A stretch of 64,000 nucleotides of DNA from Streptomyces hyderabadensis (GTDB lineage: Bacteria; Actinomycetota; Actinomycetes; Streptomycetales; Streptomycetaceae), in contig NZ_JAIOJZ010000004.1 of assembly GCF_020404845.1 (NCBI RefSeq), positions 62,001-126,000 on the forward strand. Reading direction: 5' to 3'. This document shows, in pieces, positions 31,344 through 40,271 of the stretch. The stretch's first letter is position 1, and each line of letters opens with the position of its first letter. Both the position numbers and the translations under genes were made by a program. The notes beneath the pieces were generated by a model, which saw nothing but the letters and a program-made list of their open reading frames with translations, was not told the origin of the DNA and did no database searches.

Positions 31344-31390
31344 TCTCACGCACCGGACGGGATTTTCTGCCTTTCGTCCGGATCGTGAGA
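31344..31390 (-). terminator. Hairpin between lysA and hom
   Basis: An interrupted inverted repeat: TCTCACG (31344-31350) and CCGGACG (31353-31359) pair with CGTCCGG (31375-31381) and CGTGAGA (31384-31390), giving 14 bp with one 2+2 bulge and a 15-base loop. It lies past the lysA stop and ~40 bases before hom, so it could terminate lysA transcripts or attenuate hom. Confidence 0.7.
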
Positions 31391-31462
31391 CGTTTATTTC
31401 ATTTTCGGACGGGGTGCAGGCCGAAAGATCTTCGCCCGCACCCGCTCCTCCCCCCTGCGACG

Positions 31463-32854
31463 TCACCCGACGTCGAGACGCAGCAGATCCTCCTCGGTCT
31501 CCCGCCGCACGATGACCCGCGCCGCGCCGTCCCGCACCGAGACGACGGGCGGACGCAGCACGTGGTTGTAGTTGCTGGCCATCGAGCGGCAGTACGCCCC
31601 CGTCGCCGGTACGGCGATCAGGTCACCGGGTGCCAGGTCCCCCGGCAGGAACGCGTCCTTCACCACGATGTCCCCGCTCTCGCAATGCTTGCCGACGACC
31701 CGCACGAGCATCGGCTCGGCGTCCGAGGTGCGGGAGGCGAGGGCGACGCTGTACTCGGCGTCGTAGAGCGCGGTGCGGATGTTGTCCGACATCCCGCCGT
31801 CCACGGAGACGTACGTCCGCAGCCCGTCGAGCGGCTTGACGGTGCCGACCTCGTAGAGCGTGAAGGCGGTGGGCCCGACGATGGCCCGCCCGGGCTCGAC
31901 GGAGATGCGGGGGGTGGCGAGCCGGGCGGCCTCGCACTCCCGCGTCACGATCTCGGTCAGCGCCTTGGCGATCTCGTGCGGCTCGCGGGGATCGTCGTCA
32001 CTGGTGTACGCGATCCCGAGCCCGCCCCCGAGATCGATCTCGGGCAGCTCGACCCCGTGCTCGTCCCGGATGTCCTTGAGCAGCCCCACCACCCGGTGCG
32101 CGGCGACCTCGAACCCCGACATGTCGAAGATCTGGGACCCGATGTGCGAGTGGATCCCGATGACCTCCAGCCCGTCGAGCTGCAGCGCGCGCCGCACGGC
32201 CTCGGCGGCCTGCCCGCCGGCCAGCGGGATGCCGAACTTCTGGTCCTCGTGGGCGGTGGCGATGAACTCGTGGGTGTGCGCCTCGACCCCGACGGTGATC
32301 CGGATCTGCACCCGCTGCCGCTTGCCCAGCGACTGTGCGATGTGCGCGACCCGCACGATCTCCTGGAAGGAGTCGAGCACGATCCGCCCCACTCCGGCCC
32401 GGACGGCCCGCTCGATCTCCTCCGGCGACTTGTTGTTGCCGTGGAAGGCGATCCGCTCGGCGGGCATCCCGGCGGAGAGGGCGGTCGCCAGCTCCCCACC
32501 GGAGCACACGTCGAGGTTGAGCCCCTCCTCGTCCAGCCACCGCACGACGGCGCGCGACAGGAAGGCCTTCCCGGCGTAGAAGACGTCGGCGTCCGTACCG
32601 AAGGCAGTGCGCCAGGCCCGCGCCCGGTCCCGGAAGTCGGCCTCGTCGAGGATGTAGGCGGGGGTGCCGTACTCCTCGGCGAGCTGCGTGACGGTGATCC
32701 CGCCGACGGTGACCACACCGTCCGCGTCCCGTCCGACGGTGTGCGCCCAGACCTTGGGGTCGAGGGCGTTCAGGTCCTCGGCCGGGGCGGCGTAGTGCCC
32801 CTCGGGCAGGACATCGGCGTGCCGGGGCCCGGCGGGGTGTGCGGAACGGCTCAT
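31463..32854 (-). CDS. lysA: Diaminopimelate decarboxylase
   Basis: A 463-residue alanine-racemase-fold PLP enzyme that decarboxylates meso-DAP to lysine. The PLP lysine is in [14 protein letters not shown] (about residue 77), substrate/PLP motifs include [25 protein letters not shown] and the dimer-partner cysteine in GKHCESGDI. The length is typical of the actinobacterial form. It lies 18 bp downstream of the ArgS-related gene, the same order as argS-lysA in Corynebacterium and mycobacteria, which supports a common transcript. Confidence 0.96.
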   Translation of the reverse strand: MSRSAHPAGPRHADVLPEGHYAAPAEDLNALDPKVWAHTVGRDADGVVTVGGITVTQLAEEYGTPAYILDEADFRDRARAWRTAFGTDADVFYAGKAFLSRAVVRWLDEEGLNLDVCSGGELATALSAGMPAERIAFHGNNKSPEEIERAVRAGVGRIVLDSFQEIVRVAHIAQSLGKRQRVQIRITVGVEAHTHEFIATAHEDQKFGIPLAGGQAAEAVRRALQLDGLEVIGIHSHIGSQIFDMSGFEVAAHRVVGLLKDIRDEHGVELPEIDLGGGLGIAYTSDDDPREPHEIAKALTEIVTRECEAARLATPRISVEPGRAIVGPTAFTLYEVGTVKPLDGLRTYVSVDGGMSDNIRTALYDAEYSVALASRTSDAEPMLVRVVGKHCESGDIVVKDAFLPGDLAPGDLIAVPATGAYCRSMASNYNHVLRPPVVSVRDGAARVIVRRETEEDLLRLDVG

Positions 32855-32872
32855 GGCGTCTTCTGCGCTCTC

Positions 32873-33976
32873 TCAGAGGTGGTCGGGTGCGTCGATGCCG
32901 AGCAGGGCCAGGCCGCCGGCCAGCACCGTCCCGACGGCTTCGGCGAGGGCCAGCCGGGCACGGTGGGCGGCCGAGGGTTTCTCCCCGCCGCGCGGCAGCA
33001 CGGTGGGCAGGAACGGCAGCGCGGCGTCGGCGACGGTGACGAGATGCCGGGCGAGCCGGTCGGGAGCGCGGTGGTCCGCGGCGGCGGCGAGGACACGGGG
33101 GTGGTCGGCGAGGGCGGCGAGGAGTTCCGGCGCCGCGTCTGCGAGGGGGGTGGTGACGGTCGGGGTACCGGAGCCGCTGCCGGTGACGGGGCCGGGTTCG
33201 GCCATGAAGCCGAGGTCGGCGGCGTTGCGCGTGGCGGCGCGGGCGCGGGCGTGGGCGTACCGCACCCGGAAGAGGGGGTTGCTCTCCCGCTGGACGAGGT
33301 GCTGGTCACCGACCCGGGGCCGGTCGTGGGCCGCGGGGTGGAGCAGGGCCCAGCGCCCGGCGTCCCGCCCGAGGGCGAGTACACCGGCGGGCGCGGGGAC
33401 GGGCCGGACGTTGACGGGCAGCTCGGCGGGAGCGCGCCCGACGGCGTCGACGACGACCCCGAGGACGGAGGTCCAGGCGGGCTCGAACCCTTCAGTGCTC
33501 ACACGGACGAGGGCCCCCTGGGAACGCAGGAGCCGGGCCGCGACCTCGGCGACGACGACGGCACGCAGCTCGTGCGGGCAGTGCAGCTGCACGACGCGCC
33601 GGTCGGGGCGGTCGGGGCGGTCGGGGCGGTCGGCGTACCCGTACCGGTCACCGCGGCGCAGGATCTCGCGGACGAGTCCGACATCGGAGGCACCCCGGTC
33701 GAGACAGATGTTGAGAAACCCCGGCCCGGTGAGGACGACGTCCGTGATCCCGTCGGCCCCCAGGAGGTGAGGCCGCAGCACCTCGGCGACCTTCAGCGGC
33801 GGCTGCCCGGCCGGCCGGGCGAGCTGGAGGGCGATGCTGGTGGCGTAGTCCCCGCACCCTCCGGGCCCCGGCGGCGCGACCACGGCCCGCTCCGGCACGG
33901 ACACGCTCAGCTCCCCCGCGTCGACGGCGCGACGCACCGCGTGCAGCACGGTGCGGGAGAGCTCTACGGGTGTCAC
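32873..33976 (-). CDS. ArgS-related anticodon-binding protein
   Basis: A 367-residue protein resembling the N- and C-terminal parts of arginyl-tRNA synthetase without a complete class I catalytic core. The N-terminal part resembles the Add1/arginyl-tRNA N domain (GDYATSIALQLARPAGQPPLKVAEVL). The C-terminal ~110 residues look like the DALR anticodon-binding domain (LARHLVTVADAALPFLPTVL). No HIGH or KMSKS motif is visible. NCBI names such Streptomyces proteins NrtL. A short (RPD)3 repeat sits near residue 145. The GTG start follows the fourteen-base A+G-poor leader. It precedes lysA in the position argS holds in relatives. Confidence 0.82.
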   Translation of the reverse strand: MTPVELSRTVLHAVRRAVDAGELSVSVPERAVVAPPGPGGCGDYATSIALQLARPAGQPPLKVAEVLRPHLLGADGITDVVLTGPGFLNICLDRGASDVGLVREILRRGDRYGYADRPDRPDRPDRRVVQLHCPHELRAVVVAEVAARLLRSQGALVRVSTEGFEPAWTSVLGVVVDAVGRAPAELPVNVRPVPAPAGVLALGRDAGRWALLHPAAHDRPRVGDQHLVQRESNPLFRVRYAHARARAATRNAADLGFMAEPGPVTGSGSGTPTVTTPLADAAPELLAALADHPRVLAAAADHRAPDRLARHLVTVADAALPFLPTVLPRGGEKPSAAHRARLALAEAVGTVLAGGLALLGIDAPDHL

Positions 33977-34114
33977 GGGACAAGCGTATGGGAGGAGGGG
34001 GGTGGGTAGGCGAACCGTTTCGCGACAGTCCCGGGATATGGACGAGCGCCGGGGCCGCGAGGTCAAGCCGACGCGGACCGAAACCCACCCCGGACACCTC
34101 CCCCTCCCCTCCCC

Positions 34115-34576
34115 TCACGCCTGAGCGGACGCCTCACTCTCCCCGGCGAGCCCCCGAACCCGCGGCAGCGAGGGCCCGCCCTTGACGCCGGCCCCGCTGA
34201 TCTTCCGCTCGACCAACTGCCGTACGAGCCCGACCAGCTCTGCGGGCTCGAAGGGCTTGGACAGAAACGCGTCGGCGCCCGCGGCGAACCCGGCGTCGAC
34301 CTCGTACTGCGTACAAGCACTGACGATCGCGATCGGCAGGTCCCGGGTCCGCGGATCGGCACGCAGCCGGGCGGCGGTCCTGAGCCCGTCCAGCCGGGGC
34401 ATGACCACGTCCAGTGTCACGGCGTCGGGCCGCACCCGGTGGACGACTTCCAGACACTCGACACCATCGCCCGCGGTCACCACCTCGAAGCCCTCCAGCT
34501 CGAGGTTGACCCTGATCAGCTGCCGGATGACCTTGTTGTCGTCCACAACAAGAATCCGGCCGGACGCCCTAGGCAC
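34115..34576 (-). CDS. Single-domain response regulator
   Basis: A 153-residue protein consisting of one CheY-like receiver domain and a short basic, disordered tail. The acidic pocket is at ILVVDDN, the phospho-acceptor Asp in AVTLDVVMPRLDG, and Lys in FLSKPFEP. It carries no DNA-binding or enzymatic output domain. I chose GTG 34576 because the protein then begins PRASGRILVVDD like typical receivers; an in-frame extension to 34630 is basic and unlikely. It lies 138 bp from the ArgS-related gene. A cognate kinase is not encoded nearby. Confidence 0.88.
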   Translation of the reverse strand: MPRASGRILVVDDNKVIRQLIRVNLELEGFEVVTAGDGVECLEVVHRVRPDAVTLDVVMPRLDGLRTAARLRADPRTRDLPIAIVSACTQYEVDAGFAAGADAFLSKPFEPAELVGLVRQLVERKISGAGVKGGPSLPRVRGLAGESEASAQA

Positions 34577-34757
34577 AACTCGAGAGTAGGTCCGGACCGG
34601 CCACCGCGTCCGGGTTTTCCCCACTTCCACCCCTCCCGGGGGACCCGACCTCGCACGAGCACCACCCCACGACCCGCGAAAACCCGTTCATGACCACCCC
34701 GGGCGAGCTGGTAGTGTTCTACCCGTCGCCGCGAGCAACACCGCCCGCGACGAACAC

Positions 34758-34829
34758 GCCCCCGTAGCTCAGGGGATAGAGCAACGGCCTCCGGAGCCGT
34801 GTGCGCAGGTTCGAATCCTGCCGGGGGCA
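34758..34829 (+). tRNA. tRNA-Arg (anticodon CCG)
   Basis: The cloverleaf folds well. Acceptor GCCCCCG pairs with CGGGGGC (34822-34828), discriminator A34829. The D arm is in TAGCTCAGGGGATAGAGCA. Anticodon stem ACGGC/GCCGT (34784-34788, 34796-34800) closes the loop CTCCGGA with CCG at 34791-34793, reading the Arg codon CGG. The T arm carries GGTTCGAATCC. CCA is not encoded. The 3' half is the likely integration target of the AICE that follows. Confidence 0.97.
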
Positions 34830-34847
34830 CCTTGTAGTAGGTGCCCA

Positions 34848-34887
34848 AAGACCCCGCCATCAGCGGTAACGCTGAAGTCGGGGTCTT
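34848..34887 (+). terminator. Terminator hairpin after tRNA-Arg
   Basis: AAGACCCCG (34848-34856) pairs with CGGGGTCTT (34879-34887), with an inner stem CAGCG/CGCTG. A smaller repeat GGCACC...GGTGCC (34826-34845) begins within the tRNA acceptor stem. Both lie in the left arm of the integrated element. Confidence 0.75.
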
Positions 34888-35069
34888 CGCGTGTATGCGG
34901 GCGGATGCCGCCGGAAGCAGGCGTTTGCCAGTGATCACGTAATGACGACGTAATGATCTTGGGCGTCGTTCGCGCAGGTGGGGCGCCGTTTCCGGACTGC
35001 TCACGTGGACGCGAAGAAGGCCCCGGAGCGCGTCCGCCCCAGGGCCTCCGAGCGAGGCGTGTACGCCTC

Positions 35070-36455
35070 TCACGGCATGCCGTCGTCCTCCCCCAGCCCT
35101 TGCATGATCCGGTCGTTCATCTCCGCCTCCTGGCCGTCGATGCACTTGGCGTAGATCTTGAGGAGCACGTCCACCGAGTGCCCGGCCCGCGCTGCCACCT
35201 CCGGTGCGGGGACGCCGGAGTTGAGCCACTGGGAGACGCCGGCGTGCCGGAGGTCGTAGGGGCGGGCCGCCATCACGGAGTCGACCTGATGCGGCAGGAG
35301 AGCCAGTTCCCGCGCTTGCTTCCACACGCGGGAGTACGAGGACGCGGCGATGACGTTGCCCCGCTCGCTGGAGAACAGCCGGCCGTCGTCCGCCGTGCCG
35401 AACTCCTTGACGTGGTCGAGGAGCAGGCGGACGAGTGGGGGCGGGATGGGGACCGTCCGTACTTCGCCCGCTTCCCGTTGCTTGAGGCCCCGGCGGTCGT
35501 GCGCCTCCCCGGAGTCCGTCCACGCCTTGCCACCCGTGGGCCGCGTCTCCGCCAGTTCGATACGGCCCCACCCCTTCTCGGGAAGCGTGCAGTCCGACCG
35601 GCGCAGGCCGAGCGCTTCACCGGGCCGCATGGCCGCGTAGTACAGGCATCCGAAGAACGCCCGCAGTCGTCGACCGCTCGCCCGGTCGTAGCCGCCGACG
35701 TAGGTCAGCGCGGTCAGCAGCTCCCGTGCCTGCCGGGGGTTGACCACCACCCGCCGGTCGACTTCCTGCACGGCCCGTTTCCCCCGCTTCCTGCGCACCT
35801 GGGAGAGCGGGTTGGCGTTCAGGGCGCCCAGTTCGACCGCGTACTGCAACACGTTGAAGACCACCGCCCGACGACGCCGGTAGGTCTGTGTCGCGGCCGG
35901 CTTGTCGTCGAGGCGACGGGTCAGGGCGTCCACCAGGTCCTGGGCGCGGCTCCCTTCCGACAGTTCGGCCACCGGGAGGGACGCCTTGGACAGCCACGTC
36001 AGTGCGGCGGCGATCTCCTTGGGACGCTCCCTCTCCCGGCGAGGAGGAGGCAGCAGGTACGACCGTGCCGCGCGGCGCAGGACCGTGGGCGCCGGCCGTC
36101 CGCGCGCAGCCTTGACGGGGACCGCCAGGACGGTGGAGAGCGCATCGGTCATGCTGTCGCGCTGCTTCGCCGACGCCTCCGCCCACCGGGCATCCACGTA
36201 CTTCACCGCCAGCTCTACGAAGCTGAGCGCGACCTTGCCGCCCCGGAGGGAGTCGGGCAGTCCGGTCACGGTGTCGAAGGCTTCGCCCTTGTCGGCGGCG
36301 CGCAGGAGCTTGGCGCGGAAGCGGTCGGCGAGAGCCTTGGTCCTGTGCGACTCGTGGAAGGGCTCACCGTCGACCGACCAGCGCACGAGGTGAGTCGGCT
36401 TCTTGGCGGACCGGTTGACGCTCAGCTTCCAGATGACGACCTTGTACGACTTCAC
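35070..36455 (-). CDS. int: AICE integrase (tyrosine recombinase)
   Basis: A 461-residue tyrosine site-specific recombinase. The N-terminal part holds an arm-binding/core-binding region, and the catalytic domain begins near residue 250. The first catalytic Arg is in AAMRPGEALGLRR, the second box reads PYDLRHAGVSQWLNSG (Tyr in place of the first His of HxxR, as I recall for other AICE integrases), then AGHSVDVLLKIYAKCI with the nucleophilic Tyr. GTG 36455 overlaps the excisionase stop (GTGA). It would catalyse integration into the tRNA-Arg gene 240 bp away. Confidence 0.93.
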   Translation of the reverse strand: MKSYKVVIWKLSVNRSAKKPTHLVRWSVDGEPFHESHRTKALADRFRAKLLRAADKGEAFDTVTGLPDSLRGGKVALSFVELAVKYVDARWAEASAKQRDSMTDALSTVLAVPVKAARGRPAPTVLRRAARSYLLPPPRRERERPKEIAAALTWLSKASLPVAELSEGSRAQDLVDALTRRLDDKPAATQTYRRRRAVVFNVLQYAVELGALNANPLSQVRRKRGKRAVQEVDRRVVVNPRQARELLTALTYVGGYDRASGRRLRAFFGCLYYAAMRPGEALGLRRSDCTLPEKGWGRIELAETRPTGGKAWTDSGEAHDRRGLKQREAGEVRTVPIPPPLVRLLLDHVKEFGTADDGRLFSSERGNVIAASSYSRVWKQARELALLPHQVDSVMAARPYDLRHAGVSQWLNSGVPAPEVAARAGHSVDVLLKIYAKCIDGQEAEMNDRIMQGLGEDDGMP

Positions 36456-36676
36456 CGGACACCACCGCCCGTGTCCTCCGCGCGCTCCTCCACCCACGCG
36501 TCGAGCGCGTCGCGCCGGACCCGGAGTTCACCGTTCGGAAGCCGGATGCAGGCAGGGGCGAGGTGGAGTTCACGCCAGCGGTAGAAGGTGCGGCGGGAGA
36601 CGCCGCCCAGTTCCTCCAGCACTTGGCGCACGGTGAGCAGCTCAATGCCGGTCCGGTCACGCGCCAAGGGGAACAC
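36452..36676 (-). CDS. xis: Excisionase-type helix-turn-helix protein
   Basis: A small basic protein of about 74 residues (71 if TTG 36667 is used) with a MerR-like HTH_17 domain: LLTVRQVLEELGGVSRRTFYRW followed by LRVRRDALDAWVEE. Such proteins bend attachment-site DNA to direct excision. It overlaps the rep stop on one side and int on the other, the canonical AICE order rep-xis-int. Neither start has ideal spacing from GGGAGG, so the N terminus is uncertain. Confidence 0.85.
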   Translation of the reverse strand: MFPLARDRTGIELLTVRQVLEELGGVSRRTFYRWRELHLAPACIRLPNGELRVRRDALDAWVEERAEDTGGGVR

Positions 36677-38026
36677 CGTCCTCCCGTACCGAGGCCGCGA
36701 GGAGGGCGGCTTCCGGGGAGTAACCGCGTCCGGCGTACCGCCCCTGGCCGACGTAGGCCACGGGATGGTCCTCCAGGCCCAAGGCGGCGCGCTGCTCCTG
36801 GGCGCGGTGCTCGGCGCGGGCGCGGCGGAGTTCGCCGAGGGTGGTCGAGTAGCGGCGGGACTTGGTGGAGAAGTGGCCGCCATAGCCGAGCATGTGCGCC
36901 CAGCGGCGCAGGCCGAGGCCCGCGAAGGCGGGGAGGCCGCCGAGCCACCAGCACGTACCGATCATGCGCAGCACGTGCGCCCGCACCGGCAGGAGGACCA
37001 TTTCCCGGGCCGACCGGATACGTCCGTCGACCGCGCCGGCCGTCTCGGCGCCCTTGGTGGCGTACTTGGCGATGTACCCGGCCACCGCGCCCGGCGCAGG
37101 CCGCTCCCCTGCAGGTGAGGCGGCGACCGGGCGTACGTCGACCTGAGTGCCGAAGCGCAGCACGCGCGCCCCGACGACCGTCGAGCCAGGCGCCTGCAAA
37201 CGGACCCGTGCGACGGCCGCGGGGACGGCATCGGCGAGCAGGGCGGCGCTTGCCCAGGAGGGCGGTGCGAGTCCGGCCCGTCCGGGCCGTCGAGGCGGAC
37301 CACGGCATGGAAGTGGACCAGGCCGCGCCGCTGGTACTCGGCGACCTTCGCGTACGAGAGCCGGGCAACGTCCGCCAGCTCGGTACGGGACAGCCCGGCC
37401 TTGCGGGCGATCTCCCGCCGCAGCTCGATGCCGAAGCGGTGCCAGAGCAGGCCGGCGCAGGACTGCCAGAGCACGGCCCCGCCGTAGTCGTAGCAGCGGG
37501 GGCAGAGGGGTTCGCCGAGGCGGGGGTCGTCCGGCGCGTGCCGCTCGGAGCAGCCGAGGGGTACGCCGTGCGGGCAGTTCTTCGCATCCCGGCGGGGGCG
37601 GCACGGGCGTACGCGGCCCGACTGCTCCCGGCGGGTGTGGACCGGCCCGAAGCCGGGAGCGGTGAGGGTGGCGAACACTCGGGGGTGCTCGCTCACCGTC
37701 TCTGGTACCGCCTTGCCGCCGACGAGGCCGGCGCGTACGAGTTGGTAGGTGTCCGCCTGGTACACGCGGGAGCAGGCGGGGCAGGCCGAGGCACGGCGGT
37801 TGCCGCAGGCGGTCAGCAGACGCCTGCCGTTCGGGTCGGAGCCGTCGACATCGGTCAGGGCTTCCCCCGTCGCCGTATCGACCAGGACGGCGGAGCCGAC
37901 GAGGTGGACCGGGTTGGTGCAGCCGCCGAGGCGGATGACGGTACGGCGCCAGTCGGGGAAGTCGGGCCGGGCCGCACGGTCCAGCAGCGCGGCCACGGCG
38001 GGCGGGAGCGGCGGCGGCACGTTCAT
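36657..38026 (-). pseudogene. rep: RepSA-type replication initiator, disrupted by a one-base frameshift
   Basis: Two overlapping frames together encode a ~456-residue RepSA-like initiator. The first (from ATG 38026) carries the zinc-like cysteine clusters (CPACSRVY, CPRCYDYGG) and the HUH motif RGLVHFHAVVRLDG. The second carries FGTQVDVRP and the tyrosine motif VAGYIAKYATKGAE through to the stop at 36657. Continuity breaks near 37262-37270, right after DGPDGPDS; one added base there restores a single frame (DS-PP-WASAALLADAV). The truncated product would keep the metal site but lose the nucleophilic tyrosine. This may be a real mutation or a sequencing error. Confidence 0.85.
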
Positions 38027-38286
38027 CGGCGCCCTCCGTTCCCGGGGCCGAAGGCGTACCCCATGACGGCGGCGATGGTCTCCGGTCGGGTTTTGGCGCT
38101 GAACCGGTACGTCGGGTCCGTCAGCCAGACCGCTGCGGCGTGGCCGGGGCAGAGGCGGCGTTCGGTGTTGTCGAGGGCGACCAGGACGACCTGTTCGTGG
38201 CCGGCGCAGGTGGCCGGGTGGTCGTCGGGCGCCCGGAGGTCGCAGTCCGGCGCGTGGGATTTGCGCGGACGGTGGGCGGTGGACAC
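38023..38286 (-). CDS. Small AICE protein with Cys/His residues
   Basis: An 87-residue protein whose stop overlaps the rep start (ATGA), showing translational coupling. It contains spaced Cys and His residues (HAPDCDL, HPATCAGHEQV, RRLCPGHAAAVW) that could bind a metal, and a C-terminal ARPETIAAVMGYAFG-like helix seen as TRPETIAAVMGYAFG. GTG 38286 sits ten bases from AGGAG; an ATG at 38313 is an alternative. Such small genes accompany rep in many Streptomyces AICEs. Function is not known to me. Confidence 0.7.
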   Translation of the reverse strand: MSTAHRPRKSHAPDCDLRAPDDHPATCAGHEQVVLVALDNTERRLCPGHAAAVWLTDPTYRFSAKTRPETIAAVMGYAFGPGNGGRR

Positions 38287-38390
38287 AGTGTGAGTGCTCC
38301 TTTCACTGCTCATGTGGCGGAGGGTGTGGGCTCCTGGCGGGGTCGGGTTTGGCGACTTCGCGCCCCGTCGGGAGCCCGTGGAACGGGTGG

Positions 38391-38681
38391 TCACTGCCGG
38401 TCCTCGGGCGGAACGCTGATGACCAGGTACGAGATGGGGCCGAACTCACGGCGGGCGTCGAAATAGCCCATGCCGAGGTCGGCGACCGGGACGCCGAGCG
38501 CCGAGGCAGCGGACTCCACCCCGGTCCGGCGGGCGTCGGAGTCGTCCGCGTCGACCAGGACGGCGAAGGACGGGCGGCGCGGCACGAGGACGGTCGGGTT
38601 GGCAGTCAGGAAGTCGGTCAGCTCCCGCAGGCCGACCAGGAAGGCGGCACGGTCACCGGAGCGGACGGTGTAGTCGGACAC
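38391..38681 (-). CDS. Conserved small AICE protein
   Basis: A 96-residue acidic protein starting from GTG 38681 (MSDYTVRSGDRAAFLVGLRE...). It has no membrane segment and no motif I recognise; predicted alternating helices and strands (SFAVLVDADD, PISYLVISVPP) suggest a small globular domain. Genes of this size between tra and rep are usual in AICEs. It stands alone, with ~100-bp gaps on both sides. Confidence 0.7.
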   Translation of the reverse strand: MSDYTVRSGDRAAFLVGLRELTDFLTANPTVLVPRRPSFAVLVDADDSDARRTGVESAASALGVPVADLGMGYFDARREFGPISYLVISVPPEDRQ

Positions 38682-38741
38682 GGACGGATGCCTTTCGTTC
38701 GGGTCGTTCGTCGGGGCACGTCGCGGCGCGGTGTGGAGGGC

Positions 38742-38933
38742 TCAGAAGCGCATCTGTCCGAGCAGGCCGTTCACCCCGGAGAGCAGGAGCGCCAGCGGCG
38801 CGGCGACGGTGCGGGAGAGCAGGAAGCCGAAGGCGCCGCAGAGCAGCACGTCCAGCCAGCGCAGGTAGCGGATGCGCAGGAGGAACCAGATCGCGAGGCC
38901 GAGCAGCAGTACGGCCGAGGTCGTGACCAGCAC
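38742..38933 (-). CDS. Small membrane protein, possible spread/transfer helper
   Basis: A 63-residue peptide with two hydrophobic helices (residues 4-20 and 27-52) flanking the basic turn RIRYLRW. GTG 38933 follows AAGGAG at five bases. It lies 12 bp after the FtsK-like tra gene on the same strand. Small membrane proteins in this place (Spd-type) help intramycelial plasmid spread in Streptomyces; assigning that role here is inference from position and topology. Confidence 0.72.
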   Translation of the reverse strand: MLVTTSAVLLLGLAIWFLLRIRYLRWLDVLLCGAFGFLLSRTVAAPLALLLSGVNGLLGQMRF

Positions 38934-38945
38934 GGTGACTCCTTG

Positions 38946-40271
38946 TCAGGCCAGGGCGGTGGACAGTTCGGGCAGTGCGGGGGTCAGGTGCGCGTGGGCG
39001 GTGGCGATGGCTTCGGCCTCCGTCTCGGTGACCAGGTGGGACCGGCCGCGCTCCCAGCCGTCACCGGAGGCGAGCACGGCGGTGCCGGCCTGTTCGGGGG
39101 TGATGGCTTGAGCGGCCTTGAGGGCGTCCGGATTGAGGTCACCGAGGGTCATTTCCGCAGTGCCGGGGTCGGCGACGCGGTGGCAGACCCGGCCGCCGAG
39201 TTGGGCTCGGAGCGCGGTGACGCCTGGCCCCAGGTCGGAGCCGACGCGCTGCCCGGCGACGACGAGGAAGACGCCAAGGGCCGCGCCGAGCTGGGCGAGC
39301 CGGATCAGGGCAGTGCCGGCCGCATGGGCTTCGTCCTTCTCGTGGCGTCCGGCGACGAGGAAGAGTTCCGCGATCTCGTCCACGATGACGACGACCGGGA
39401 CCGGCCGTTCCTTCTCGGCGAGGCCCCATATGTTGCGGACTCCGGCGGTGCGGCAGACCGTCATCCGGTCGAGGGTGAGGTCCACCAGCGCGGACAGCAG
39501 CCGTACCGCCTGTGCCCGGTCGGTCGCGAGGGCGGAGAGGCGGGGGCCGTAGAGGGACAGTTCCATGCCGCCCTTGCAGTCGATCCCGACGAGGGCGACC
39601 GGTTGCGGGGCGAGTCCGGCGACGAGAGCGTGGATCAGCGTGGACTTGCCGGAGCGCGTGGCGCCGACGATCAGCCAGTGCGGGATGCGGCGCAGGTCGA
39701 TGACCCAGGACGCCCCGGTTTCCAGCGTCCCGACGACGACCCGCAGCAGCCGCCCCGGCCCCCGGGAACGGGGCACCCGAGGTGCGGCGAGCGGATCGGC
39801 ATACAGGGCGGCGATCCGTACGACGCCGGGCCGTAGGGAGGTGACGCGGACCGCGTGAACCTGCCAGTCCTCCGCCATAGCGGGGGCCGCCTTCACGAAG
39901 TCGTCGGGCAGCTGTCCCGGCAGCAGCCGCGCCACGAGTTCGAAGCCGGCCGCCGTGGGCCGGATGAAACCGTGCCGGGGGACGCGCGGTTGGGGCGGCG
40001 GAGCGCCGTTCCCGACGAGCCCGGACACCACGGTCAGCGCCGGGCGACGGCTCACGGCGAGCCCACACCCGGCCATCAGCGCCCGCCAGGTACGGGCGAC
40101 GCGGAAGGCGGACGCCGGGTAACCGAGTAACAGCCACCAGGCCGCCGGAGACCTCCGGCGCAGCGCCGGGCCCACGATCAGCAGGCCCGACGCGACGACG
40201 GCGGCGACCACGAAGACCCGCCCCGGCCAGGTAGATCCGGCCGACGGGTCGGAGGACGCCAGGATCATCAC
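38946..40271 (-). CDS. tra: FtsK/SpoIIIE-type DNA translocase (TraSA/TraB-like)
   Basis: A 441-residue hexameric DNA pump that moves double-stranded DNA between hyphae in Streptomyces conjugation. Two N-terminal membrane helices (about residues 17-37 and 44-60) precede the ATPase domain with Walker A VGATRSGKSTLIHAL and Walker B PVVVIVDEIAELF. The DNA-recognition winged helix is not obvious at the C terminus, as in other AICE Tra proteins. GTG 40271 overlaps the preceding stop by four bases (GTGA). This single protein is normally sufficient for transfer. Confidence 0.92.
   Translation of the reverse strand: MMILASSDPSAGSTWPGRVFVVAAVVASGLLIVGPALRRRSPAAWWLLLGYPASAFRVARTWRALMAGCGLAVSRRPALTVVSGLVGNGAPPPQPRVPRHGFIRPTAAGFELVARLLPGQLPDDFVKAAPAMAEDWQVHAVRVTSLRPGVVRIAALYADPLAAPRVPRSRGPGRLLRVVVGTLETGASWVIDLRRIPHWLIVGATRSGKSTLIHALVAGLAPQPVALVGIDCKGGMELSLYGPRLSALATDRAQAVRLLSALVDLTLDRMTVCRTAGVRNIWGLAEKERPVPVVVIVDEIAELFLVAGRHEKDEAHAAGTALIRLAQLGAALGVFLVVAGQRVGSDLGPGVTALRAQLGGRVCHRVADPGTAEMTLGDLNPDALKAAQAITPEQAGTAVLASGDGWERGRSHLVTETEAEAIATAHAHLTPALPELSTALA

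Noticed and set aside
30929..34009. 1,026-codon plus-strand open frame opposite hom, lysA and the ArgS-related gene
   Set aside because: It is an antisense frame of well-supported genes and has no domain of its own.
35250..35275. Integrase second box has Tyr instead of His (PYDLRH)
   Set aside because: At first it seemed a lost catalytic residue, but as I recall other AICE integrases share this form, and Arg, the later His and the Tyr nucleophile are present.
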